Source: Demetria terragena DSM 11295
GTDB taxonomy: Bacteria; Actinomycetota; Actinomycetes; Actinomycetales; Dermatophilaceae
Assembly (NCBI RefSeq): GCF_000376825.1
Contig: NZ_AQXW01000004.1
Span: 186,001 to 250,000, forward strand
Reading direction: 5' to 3'
DNA length: 64,000 nucleotides
Below the pieces are notes generated by a model. It was not told the DNA's origin, made no database searches, and saw nothing but the letters and a program-made list of their open reading frames with translations. Of the stretch, positions 1 to 7,663 are shown in pieces (position 1 is the stretch's first letter; each line of letters opens with the position of its first letter). The translations under genes and the position numbers were made by a program.

Positions 1-575
1 TAGCGCTGGTCGTCGTCGGTACCTTGCCCGAGGTTCTCCAGGTCACCCGTGACGTGCACTGCGCGTATGAAGGAATCGCCGAGATCATTGACGTACTCGA
101 CACCGACCCGCGCCATGCGATTCATCTGGAGAACAACCCCACGGTTGTCCGTCACTTCAACGCCTGCCGCGAACTTTTCAAGCGGGTTGCCTTGCGGAGA
201 CATCAGATAGGGGATGACATACATCGTCTTGCCGGCGGAAGCACCCCGCATCAGCCCTTCGAGCTTTGGCTTCATTTCTGAGGATGGACGCCAGTTGTTG
301 TAGACCCCGCGATCACTCTCGTCGCTAGTTGCCACGATGGTGCGCTGCTCGGCGCGCGCGGTGTCCTTGAAGTAGGACCGCGAGTAGTAGAGCCCGTCTC
401 CGGCCGGGGCGAGTTCACCAGCCTCGACGGCCTCGGCCAGGAGCCGGTCGTCGTCTCCTGACCCCACAACCTCGACACGAGCTGCGCCGGTGATCTCGGC
501 CCAGTGCGCGACGTAGTCGCGAACATGCCGGTTGGTTAGGCCAGCTTCATCCAGCGCCTGTATGACATCCACCAT
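1..575 (-). CDS. pckG: GTP-dependent phosphoenolpyruvate carboxykinase, N-terminal part (runs off the window)
   Basis: Gluconeogenic enzyme that converts oxaloacetate and GTP to phosphoenolpyruvate, GDP and CO2 in the cytosol. Only about the first 191 residues are in the window. The reading frame from ATG at 575 shows a PEPCK N-domain: an NNWRP segment with SSEMK, then GLMRG, GKTMYVIPYLM and GVEVTDNRGVV. An SD-like AAAGGTGGGG stands about 7 bases upstream. The segment differs from the usual bacterial form: GASAGKTMYV replaces the common GCMKGRTMYV, and the ARSDP R-loop is not recognisable. It is therefore probably a divergent subfamily. The nucleotide-binding and metal-binding motifs lie outside the window. 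Confidence 0.75.
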   Translation of the reverse strand, partial: MVDVIQALDEAGLTNRHVRDYVAHWAEITGAARVEVVGSGDDDRLLAEAVEAGELAPAGDGLYYSRSYFKDTARAEQRTIVATSDESDRGVYNNWRPSSEMKPKLEGLMRGASAGKTMYVIPYLMSPQGNPLEKFAAGVEVTDNRGVVLQMNRMARVGVEYVNDLGDSFIRAVHVTGDLENLGQGTDDDQR

Positions 576-764
576 CTACCTGCCCCACCTTTCAGGGAGT
601 ACGTCGGTTGATCGCACCGTACCTGGCCGGTGAATGGATGCGGATGAGGTGAGACACATTGATCGGTTTAGGCACTCAACACTGTGCACTTGAACGATCC
701 AGACTGGTGACTCGACCCGCCCGGATCGCGCACGTTCGGTGAACTGGACGCACCTCGAGGTTGG

Positions 765-2006
765 ATGGCGTCCATGCGTGAAAACACTCTTGCGATCGTC
801 CAGGCTGGTGGTCAGGGATCTCGGATGGGGGTTCTGACAAAGGAGCGGGCCAAGCCCGCTCTGCCATTTGGCGGGTCCTACCAACTGGTCGACTTTCCGC
901 TCACCAATTTGCACCACAGCGGGATTGAGCAGGTCTGGTTGTGTTTGCAGTACCAAGCCGATTCGCTGCATGACTTGGTCGCAAACGGCCGTCCGTGGGA
1001 TCTCGACCGCACACGTGGTGGTTTGCGACTGGTGTTTCCGCGGCAGACCGGCGACACCGGGGGAGACCTCGATGAGGGCTTTGCGACCGGTAACGCCGAC
1101 CAGCTGTATCGGATCCGCGAGGACATCTCGGGCTCTGACGCCGACGTGGTGCTCGTGATGAGCGCAGACCACATCTATCGGCTGGACTACCAGGAGGTGC
1201 TCCGCACACACCGGGAGTCCGGTGCCGAATGTACGGTCGTGACCACGGTCGTTTCCTCGGACGCGGAGGCCAGCGCGCACGCCACGGTGACGACCACCAA
1301 GACGGGCAAGGTGAAGGCGTTCGCCTACAAGCCGAGCAAGCCGAGCACCCGGACGATTGCCACCGAGGTGTTCGCCTATGACCGCAAGGCCCTCGTGCGG
1401 GCGCTCGAAGAGTTGGGTAGCCGACTCAGCGATGATTCCGACCACGATGATTCAGGCCTCGGCGACTTTGGCGACCACTTGATTCCGTGGTTTGTCGGAC
1501 GCGGGAAGACCTTCGCTCACGCCCAGCCGGGATATTGGCTCGATGTGGGTCGACCGGAGACCTACCTGGAGGCCCATCGTGATCTGCTGGGCGGAAAGGC
1601 CGCCGTCTTTGATTCCGACTGGCCGATCCTGACGCAGCAGCCGCAGCGAGAGGCGGCGCGCATCCATCGCGGCGCTCTGATCGAGGACTCGCTCCTCAGT
1701 CCCGGAGCCGTCATTTCGGGAACGGTCCGCAGGAGCGTGATCGGGCCTGGCGTGGTCGTGGAACGCGATGCGGTGGTGAGTGACTCAATCCTGTTCGCGG
1801 ACAGCGTTGTTCGGGCAAAAGCCGACGTTGCGTGGTCTATTCTCGACGAGCGCGTAACGGTAGGGCGCGGCGCCAAGATAGGCGGGCGCCCACGCAAGCG
1901 CCCGGTGCCGAGTGAGTCGATCACGATGCTCGGCACCGGGGCTCGCGTTCGTGCAGGGGGACGTGTGGAGCTTGGTAATCAGCTAGAACCGAGAGCACGA
2001 CGCTGA
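765..2006 (+). CDS. glgC: ADP-glucose pyrophosphorylase-type nucleotidyltransferase
   Basis: Sugar-1-phosphate nucleotidyltransferase of the GlgC family, expected to make ADP-glucose from glucose 1-phosphate and ATP for glycogen or alpha-glucan synthesis. The N-terminal Rossmann domain carries AGGQGSRMGVLT and ERAKPALPFGG, followed by SADHIYRLDY. The C-terminal part has left-handed beta-helix repeats (residues about 290-400). At 413 residues it is the normal family length. Start: ATG 765 has GAGG 4 bases upstream; ATG 774 is also possible. The 3' end overlaps the convergent PepSY gene by 28 bases. No glgA or glgB is next to it, so the exact product is inferred from the family. Confidence 0.8.
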   Translation: MASMRENTLAIVQAGGQGSRMGVLTKERAKPALPFGGSYQLVDFPLTNLHHSGIEQVWLCLQYQADSLHDLVANGRPWDLDRTRGGLRLVFPRQTGDTGGDLDEGFATGNADQLYRIREDISGSDADVVLVMSADHIYRLDYQEVLRTHRESGAECTVVTTVVSSDAEASAHATVTTTKTGKVKAFAYKPSKPSTRTIATEVFAYDRKALVRALEELGSRLSDDSDHDDSGLGDFGDHLIPWFVGRGKTFAHAQPGYWLDVGRPETYLEAHRDLLGGKAAVFDSDWPILTQQPQREAARIHRGALIEDSLLSPGAVISGTVRRSVIGPGVVVERDAVVSDSILFADSVVRAKADVAWSILDERVTVGRGAKIGGRPRKRPVPSESITMLGTGARVRAGGRVELGNQLEPRARR

Positions 2007-3379
2007 CTGCGAATCCCGAGGAGCATGTCGAGGGCCAGGAAGGCGAGCAGACTCAGCCCCAGGAGTGGCATAGACCATCCGATCAGCGCCGTAATCGCCC
2101 CGATCCCCAGCAACGCTGGCCAAGGTGCCTGCCGAAGCGAGCCGCGCGGGTATGCACGCGGTAGGCGAAGGCCTTCGCCTCGGGTCGGACGGCGCTGCCA
2201 CAACATGCGATAACCCAGGAGGATGAGGGTGATGAGGGCGATGCCGAGCGCCATCAGTGCCAGTTCGTTGACGACACCGAACAGCGATCCCATGTGGATA
2301 TCGATGCCCCACCGGGCCATTTTGGCCATGAATGGGTAGTCCTCGAAGCGCACGATGTCGGTGACCTGCATCGTGGCCGGATCGACCGCAGCCACGTCAA
2401 CCTGGGTCGGCCAGCCACGATCGACCTCGGTCACCGTCCATGCTGCGTCTGGCGCAGCAGCTGGCGCGACCTCGATTTTTGCGGCGTTGATTCCCCCTTC
2501 GCGAGCTGCGGCGACGACGTGATCGATATGCCCAAGGTCGTCGCCCGCCAGACCCGACTGCCCATGGCCGGCGTGCTCGCTATGCCCCGCGGCTTCTCCC
2601 GCTCCGGTGTCGACCGCTGGTGCCAGCCAACTGAGTTGGCTGCGTACCTCTTCAATCTTGGCCCCTGCGTGGATCGACCAGGTCAAGCCGGTCACTGACA
2701 AACCCAGCATGCCGATCAGTGCCACCGCGCCGACGCGGCCGTGAAGACGTCGAGTCCACGCGCGGGTTCGTCCCGGCGTCGACTCTGTGGATCGTGGTGA
2801 GCGACGAATCCGGTTGAACCACAACACAATTCCACTAAGTGCGATCACCCAAAGCCACGAGGCCGCGAGCTCAGAGTAGTGCCGACCTGGGTCGCCGAGG
2901 TGCAACGAACGGTGCAGGTTTGACAACCAGGTTCGCAGGGGAAGGGACCCAGAGGTGCCATACGTCACCAGGACCCCTTGCGATGTCGCAGTTGCAGGAT
3001 CGATAAAAACAGAGCGTGTTTCGGAGGCTGCGAGGGTGGGGTCGGCGAACATCACGCGCGTCGTGGCGCCTGCCTCTGGTGCGGGGCGGACAGACTGAAC
3101 CTGGAGATCCGGCAGCACGGCGCGTGCGGTGGCCACCTGCTCAGTCAGGGGGAGTGGCGCGCCGGTTGTGCGCGAGTTGAGTTGGTCCTGGAAGACGATT
3201 CGCTCGGCCTGTGGCGCGATGGCGTAGAGCGTGCCGCTGACGGCGGCGGCAAGGATCAGTGGCCCGATGAAGATGCCGACATAGAAGTGAAGCCGCAAGA
3301 CGAGTGCGCGGAACCATCCGCGCCCTGGCTCGACGGGCGGTGCGGGATCTTTTGATTGAGTGACGTGCGTGTCAGACAT
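1979..3379 (-). CDS. PepSY-associated transmembrane protein
   Basis: Integral membrane protein of the PepSY-TM family, often linked to iron or copper uptake or to redox at the membrane; the substrate is unknown. Four hydrophobic spans are visible: residues about 27-50 (LRLHFYVGIFIGPLILAAA), about 170-185 (SWLWVIALSGIVLWF), about 215-235, and a closing hairpin after residue 360. Between them lie two PepSY-like soluble stretches and a histidine-rich run with GHSEHAGHGQ. AGGAG precedes the ATG. It follows another membrane protein with a His-rich loop, 85 bases upstream on the same strand, so the two are probably co-transcribed. A metal role is an inference. Confidence 0.75.
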   Translation of the reverse strand: MSDTHVTQSKDPAPPVEPGRGWFRALVLRLHFYVGIFIGPLILAAAVSGTLYAIAPQAERIVFQDQLNSRTTGAPLPLTEQVATARAVLPDLQVQSVRPAPEAGATTRVMFADPTLAASETRSVFIDPATATSQGVLVTYGTSGSLPLRTWLSNLHRSLHLGDPGRHYSELAASWLWVIALSGIVLWFNRIRRSPRSTESTPGRTRAWTRRLHGRVGAVALIGMLGLSVTGLTWSIHAGAKIEEVRSQLSWLAPAVDTGAGEAAGHSEHAGHGQSGLAGDDLGHIDHVVAAAREGGINAAKIEVAPAAAPDAAWTVTEVDRGWPTQVDVAAVDPATMQVTDIVRFEDYPFMAKMARWGIDIHMGSLFGVVNELALMALGIALITLILLGYRMLWQRRPTRGEGLRLPRAYPRGSLRQAPWPALLGIGAITALIGWSMPLLGLSLLAFLALDMLLGIRSQRRALGSS

Positions 3380-3464
3380 GGGTGCTCCTGGGTACAGCGA
3401 GGCAGGCCTACGGGCCTACCCCGTGCCCGCTCGGCGGGCGAAAGTAGTGGAAGGGCGCGGGAAG

Positions 3465-4232
3465 CTACTGGCCCAGGAGAGGTGGCCCGCGACGAGCGGG
3501 CGGCAGCGACTTCCAGAGGTCTCTGGGGTGCGCGCCAATCGGCTCCGCCCAGCGGACAAACTGGTGCGTACGGGCGCGAATAAGACTGGGAGCACTCAGG
3601 GTTCGCAGTCCAGCCGCGAGATACCCCGCGCGCTGGACGAGTTGGATTCCAGCACGTCGCGCCCGTTGCGCCAGACCGACCCCGCTCCAGGATTGTCCGG
3701 AGGCGGCGATGAGCCATCCAAGAAGTGCCGCAGCGCCGATGTGGGCCGCGAACATGCCCGGCGACGGCATGAGTGCGTGCGCGGCGTGACCACCGGACCC
3801 GGCAGTCACACTCTGCGGCGCGTGACCACGATGCTCAGCGACATACGAGACGCGAGCCGAACTACCGGATCCCATGGTCAGCACGGCGTGGGTCGCCAGT
3901 TGGTGCGCTAACAGCAGGGGAGCGGCGAACTCAAGTCGTGACGGCCGCAGCGCGAGGGGGAGTGTGAGGACGGTCAGCAACACCACGATCGCCGCGACAA
4001 GACCGAGTCCAGGAACTGGCCCGCCAGCCAGAACGTGAGCGCTTGCACCGCAGAGGACACCGCATAGCGTCAGCGCGATGGCACGGCAGAGACGCAGCCA
4101 TGCTCGGGTGCGCTCGAGGCCTGTCACGATGGTTGAACGTACCAGTGGATCGGCCATATGGGGCCAAACTCGTGCGGCGGTGGTGAACCCAGCAAGGGGT
4201 CGGGAAGGTTTCAGGCGGTGAAGTGTCGCCAA
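3465..4232 (-). CDS. Multi-pass membrane protein with His-rich loop
   Basis: I do not recognise the family. The protein has hydrophobic spans at residues about 47-66, 72-96 and 102-125, then a loop with AEHRGHAPQ and GGHAAHALMPSPGMFAAH, then another span (AALLGWLIAAS), and a basic tail. The TTG start at 4232 overlaps the end of the peptidase E gene by 22 bases and has GGAAGG just upstream, which suggests translational coupling; ATG at 4157 is an alternative start. It lies directly upstream of the PepSY gene. Histidines and methionines facing one side suggest metal handling, but this is inference only. Confidence 0.55.
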   Translation of the reverse strand: MATLHRLKPSRPLAGFTTAARVWPHMADPLVRSTIVTGLERTRAWLRLCRAIALTLCGVLCGASAHVLAGGPVPGLGLVAAIVVLLTVLTLPLALRPSRLEFAAPLLLAHQLATHAVLTMGSGSSARVSYVAEHRGHAPQSVTAGSGGHAAHALMPSPGMFAAHIGAAALLGWLIAASGQSWSGVGLAQRARRAGIQLVQRAGYLAAGLRTLSAPSLIRARTHQFVRWAEPIGAHPRDLWKSLPPARRGPPLLGQ

Positions 4233-4879
4233 TGACCTTCCGACACGACCTCCACCGCGTCATCGACAACCGTGAGTGCAGTGGCGTCGTCGATTGCGTA
4301 TGCAGGGTGCGACAGCCCCGCCGCCCAACGCTCTGCGTCGGCCATCGTGTTTTCGGGAAGGTCCGGATGATCAAGGTGAGGGAAGATTGAGAAGTCGATC
4401 AGTCCAAGGGCATGATCGCCCCCGCCCGGCCGCTGCCAGCCCACGAAGTCGGCGCCAATGTGCGGTGCCATGATCATGCTGCCAGCGCTGAATCCGACCC
4501 ACAGTGTGTCGTCAAGCGTCGGGAGCAGGTCTGCTAATCCGGACTCGACCAACCAATGTGCGAGGAATATCGGGTCGCCGCCATTGACCAGGAGGACATC
4601 GGCGTCGCGGACCGCTCGCACCCAGGCATCACGATCGATGCTCAGCAGCACGCTGAGCTCCAGGACTCCGACCGATTTCCAGCCCAACTCAGTCATCGGG
4701 CACTGTGTCTCTCGTCCGGCGACGAATGCCCACGCGCGGGTCAGCCCGCCATGGTTGGCGTACGCCGCGGTCGGGATGCACAGCGCATTCGCCTCAGCGA
4801 TCGGCTTGCCAAGTAAGTCCAGGAGTGCGCGATGAATGCTGGGATTCTTGATCCCGGCGGAGGTGAGCAACATCTTCAT
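4211..4879 (-). CDS. Peptidase E-like serine peptidase (family S51)
   Basis: Cytosolic serine peptidase with the class I glutamine-amidotransferase-like fold, related to dipeptidase E (cleaves Asp-X dipeptides) and cyanophycinase. The nucleophile elbow GFSAGSM places the catalytic Ser at residue 131, and LLVNGGDP is the preceding strand-loop seen in this family. At 222 residues it is about normal length. The ATG at 4879 starts MKMLLTSAGI. Its 3' end overlaps the downstream membrane-protein gene, so the two may form an operon with the PepSY gene. Substrate specificity cannot be read from the sequence. Confidence 0.8.
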   Translation of the reverse strand: MKMLLTSAGIKNPSIHRALLDLLGKPIAEANALCIPTAAYANHGGLTRAWAFVAGRETQCPMTELGWKSVGVLELSVLLSIDRDAWVRAVRDADVLLVNGGDPIFLAHWLVESGLADLLPTLDDTLWVGFSAGSMIMAPHIGADFVGWQRPGGGDHALGLIDFSIFPHLDHPDLPENTMADAERWAAGLSHPAYAIDDATALTVVDDAVEVVSEGHWRHFTA

Positions 4880-4924
4880 GGACTCACTCTTTCGGGTTCG
4901 GACTGCGGGGTCTATAGATGGCCA

Positions 4925-5159
4925 GGTTCACCAGGGCAAGCTGCACGTACCTGGCGACCTGCAGGCGCGGATCGCAGATCCCGGCGCTCGCACCCTCGGA
5001 CTGTCGCCGACGCATGGGCTCGCGATCTCCGATCTTCCCGTGCATCACCGCGACCCGTTCGACCGACTGACTATCGCCCAAGCAATGCTCGAAGGACTGA
5101 CCGTTGTCACGGCTGACACGCGATTCGCGGCCTACGGCATCGAGTTGCTGGAGGCGTAA
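4925..5159 (+). pseudogene. VapC-type PIN-domain toxin remnant (C-terminal half)
   Basis: The frame from about 4925 to the stop at 5159 encodes GKLHVPGDL, LSPTHGLAISDLPVHHRDPF, DRLTIAQAMLEGLTVVTADT and AAYGIELLEA. This is the C-terminal half of a VapC/PIN ribonuclease, including the conserved HHRDPFDR and VTADT blocks with their acidic residues. The N-terminal half with the first catalytic Asp is missing: upstream the frame runs into the divergent peptidase E start region. No vapB antitoxin is visible. It therefore looks like a dead toxin-antitoxin relic, next to the candidate dif site. Confidence 0.7.
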
Positions 5160-5197
5160 ACCGGGCTCGGGCGCTGCGCTTCTCCGTTGATCGGTTC

Positions 5198-5225
5198 AAC
5201 CCCGATAATCTACATTATGTCAAGT
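5198..5225. other. dif: Candidate dif site (XerC/XerD chromosome dimer resolution site)
   Basis: A 28-bp sequence splits into an 11-bp left arm AACCCCGATAA, a 6-bp centre TCTACA and an 11-bp right arm TTATGTCAAGT. This matches the layout of bacterial dif sites; the E. coli arms are GGTGCGCATAA and TTATGTTAAAT with TGTATA between. The right arm fits the XerD consensus with two changes, and GATAAT..ACATTATGTCAAGT is the form I recall for actinobacterial dif. It sits in a gene-poor gap. If correct, the window covers the replication terminus, where FtsK and Xer recombinases resolve chromosome dimers. Confidence 0.75.
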
Positions 5226-5483
5226 AGCAGCTTGAGGGCTGCATCTGATGAATCACCGACGCCTCCCCGAGGCACTCCCCGCTCGGCGGCACGGTGAGCG
5301 TGGAAAGCGGATCTACTAACCACGCGGAGTAACCGTGATGACCTCGCAGGTGAAGGGGGCGCCGGAACGTTCGATCTGATGACAAACATCTCGCCTCAGG
5401 TTGCCTCTACGCCCGCCGATCGAACCTGCCTACGTCAAGGTCGAGCGCTCTAGGTCCGGGTCAAGCGGACGAGGTGTGCTGAT

Positions 5484-5663
5484 TCACGAAGGTGGTCGCG
5501 TTGGTGAGCGCACGCGTGATGCTGCCTGAATCATGAAAGCGAGGCCAACGACGCACTGGCCGCACGCTAACAGTCGGGCTACTCCCTCGGACGATGTCGC
5601 CAACCAAATGCCGGCCAGGAGAATGACCGCACCCGCAACACATTGAATGTAACGACGGCTAAT
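5484..5663 (-). CDS. Possible small membrane protein with an ATT start
   Basis: A 59-residue frame reads ISRRYIQC, VAGAVILLAGIWLATSS, EGVARLLACGQ, CVVGLAFMIQAAS and RVRSPTRPPS. It looks like a two-helix membrane hairpin with a positive tail. There is no ATG, GTG or TTG after the upstream stop, but a strong SD (GGGGGAGG) sits 5 bases before an ATT at 5663. ATT is a rare start (known in infC). Either this is a real gene with ATT initiation, or it is a relic whose start was lost. I do not recognise the family. Confidence 0.35.
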   Translation of the reverse strand: MSRRYIQCVAGAVILLAGIWLATSSEGVARLLACGQCVVGLAFMIQAASRVRSPTRPPS

Positions 5664-6236
5664 GGAAACCTCCCCCGGCTGGCTGATCGCTCATTTCGTG
5701 CGCCGCTCACGGCGCCTACGTCAGGCTACCGCGACAGAAATGCGTCGGTCGCGCGTGAAGGACTCAGGTAATGTCGCCAACCATGGCGGGGTTAGTAACT
5801 GCGTGCAGTGGCTCGACCGCTACGACGATCCTGACTCCCCCACTTGATCCGAACCGCCGCCTGTGCACCTTCTTCCGCTGAGTAACGTCAGCTCGAAATG
5901 CTGGCTCCCCTTGCCAGCCCGGGCCTCAATGCGTACCTGCCAGCAGGCACCGCGGTGATGCTCAGTTGTTAGCGTCTCGAGATGACTGCTGGAAGTGCCG
6001 ACCTGTTACCGGAGTTCGCCCGGCGACTGGTTCGTACGGTGTTCGGCGCGCGTGCCACCGAACCGCATGCGCTAGCGGCTGGCGCCTGGTCTCAGGCGTT
6101 GCGAGCGGACTGTCGACGGCACAGCGGACGAGCTCACACCCAACCGCCGATAATCGAAGTCAGGTGCCTGAGCGGCGAATCGCTACCATGACGGGTGTTG
6201 CTCACACAGAATCCGATCGCTCGAGAGAAGGACGCG
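5664..6236. other. Gene-poor stretch between the terminus site and the PucR-type gene
   Basis: No gene is supported here. Short open frames exist (for example 5982-6191 on the plus strand, 69 codons) but lack a good SD, family resemblance or convincing codon use. The stretch continues the low-coding zone around the candidate dif site. The promoter of the downstream regulator should lie within the last 100-200 bases. Confidence 0.4.
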
Positions 6237-7469
6237 GTGGACGAGGACGCGCTCCAGCGGATCGTGGATTCGCTTGCTTCCCGGTTGTCTCGCTCGGTGG
6301 CTCTTGATGACCCCGGAATGCGCCTCCTGGCGGCGAGCCGCCATTTCGGCGACGAAGATCAGGCGCGTCTACTGTCGCTCGTGCAGCGTGAGATGCCTGC
6401 CGAGAACTCCAGATTCGCGTTGTCCCACGGGATTTCCAGTTCGACACGGGCCCAGAGCATCGGGCCATCTCCCGAACTCGGCGCGTCGGCGAGGGTTTGT
6501 GTGCCTGTCCGCTGTTACGGCGCATTGTTCGGATACCTCTGGCTGATAGACCCCGACGCGACGTTGAACGATGCGGATCTGGCCTTTGCCGAGAAAGCGG
6601 CACACGATGCCGGTTTGGTTTTGTACCGGCGGGTGCTCCACAACGAGCGCGCGCGAGAGCGGGAGGAGATGCATCTGCGCCGTCTCCTTTCGGCTGACAC
6701 CGAGTTGCGGGCTCAGGCATGTGTTGAAGTTGACGACGAGCGCGCCCTAACCACCCCTAATTTTTGCGCGGTGGTTGTGGCTGAAGTTGAGACCTCCCAC
6801 GGTTTGGCGGCGCATGTCTTCGAAATGGCGCTCCGAGGTGCGGCGGAGAACGCTGTCCGAGTGTTGCCGCCACGGTCAAGTATCCACCTCATTGAGGGCC
6901 GTCAACTGGTCCTGTTGGTAACTGGTGCCGTCGCATTGAAGAAGGACATTGTCCTGGATATCGCCCAGCGGGTGGCCGACCGTGTTCAGCAGATGCTCCC
7001 GGCGGGACCCGCGGTGAAGATTGGGATCGGGTCCGTCGGCCCCCATCTAACCCACGCAGTCTCGTCCGTTAATGAGGCGCAACAAGCAATCCGGGCTTCT
7101 AGAGTTCTTTCCACATTCGGGTCCATCGTCGATTGGGACGAACTCGGCATATACGGCCTGCTGCTGCGGCTGGCACCGCAGGAATTCGTCGCCACTGACT
7201 ACCTTCCGGCGCTCGTACGACTGAGGGACGGCGATCGCCACGGTAAGTTGCTGGAAACCATCGAGACATACCTCGACAAGGCTGGCGACGTGGCCCGAAC
7301 GTCGGACGCCTTGCACATCCACCGCACGACGCTTTACTACCGATTGAGCAAAGCGGAGGAGCTCGCAGGCGTCAGCCTCGATAGCGGCGAGGATCGGCTC
7401 ATGATGCACCTGGGTATCAAGCTCGCCCGACTCTCCGGGGCCTTGGACACGCCAACAGGTACGTCCTAG
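6237..7469 (+). CDS. PucR/CdaR-type transcriptional regulator
   Basis: DNA-binding regulator with an N-terminal GAF-like sensory half, a central GGDEF-like fold and a C-terminal PucR helix-turn-helix. The HTH near the C-terminus reads ARTSDALHIHRTTLYYRLSK, then AEELAGVSL. At 410 residues it is normal for the family. GTG at 6237 is preferred because AGAAGGA lies 5 bases upstream; an in-frame GTG at 6195 has no SD. Members of this family often control amino-acid or purine catabolism. Here it precedes a deacetylase and an ornithine cyclodeaminase on the same strand, so it probably regulates them in response to a related amino acid. Confidence 0.8.
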   Translation: MDEDALQRIVDSLASRLSRSVALDDPGMRLLAASRHFGDEDQARLLSLVQREMPAENSRFALSHGISSSTRAQSIGPSPELGASARVCVPVRCYGALFGYLWLIDPDATLNDADLAFAEKAAHDAGLVLYRRVLHNERAREREEMHLRRLLSADTELRAQACVEVDDERALTTPNFCAVVVAEVETSHGLAAHVFEMALRGAAENAVRVLPPRSSIHLIEGRQLVLLVTGAVALKKDIVLDIAQRVADRVQQMLPAGPAVKIGIGSVGPHLTHAVSSVNEAQQAIRASRVLSTFGSIVDWDELGIYGLLLRLAPQEFVATDYLPALVRLRDGDRHGKLLETIETYLDKAGDVARTSDALHIHRTTLYYRLSKAEELAGVSLDSGEDRLMMHLGIKLARLSGALDTPTGTS

Positions 7470-7663
7470 GCCGAGCAATAGCGGCGTCCAACTGGGTGCG
7501 CGGACCTCTCCTACAAATGTCGAACTTGGTGGCAGATCTTTCCTCGTATGAGCGGATGTACTAGGTCTCCCGTTGGCCACATCCTTGGAGCATGGGGTCG
7601 GTGCGATTCCGCCGCCGACGGCACCACAATCGACGTCACCACAGGTAAGGAGATGCGTCCGTC

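Noticed and set aside
5982-6191. 69-codon plus-strand frame in the gap before the PucR gene
   Set aside because: No SD, no recognisable family, and normal chance length for a GC-rich gap.
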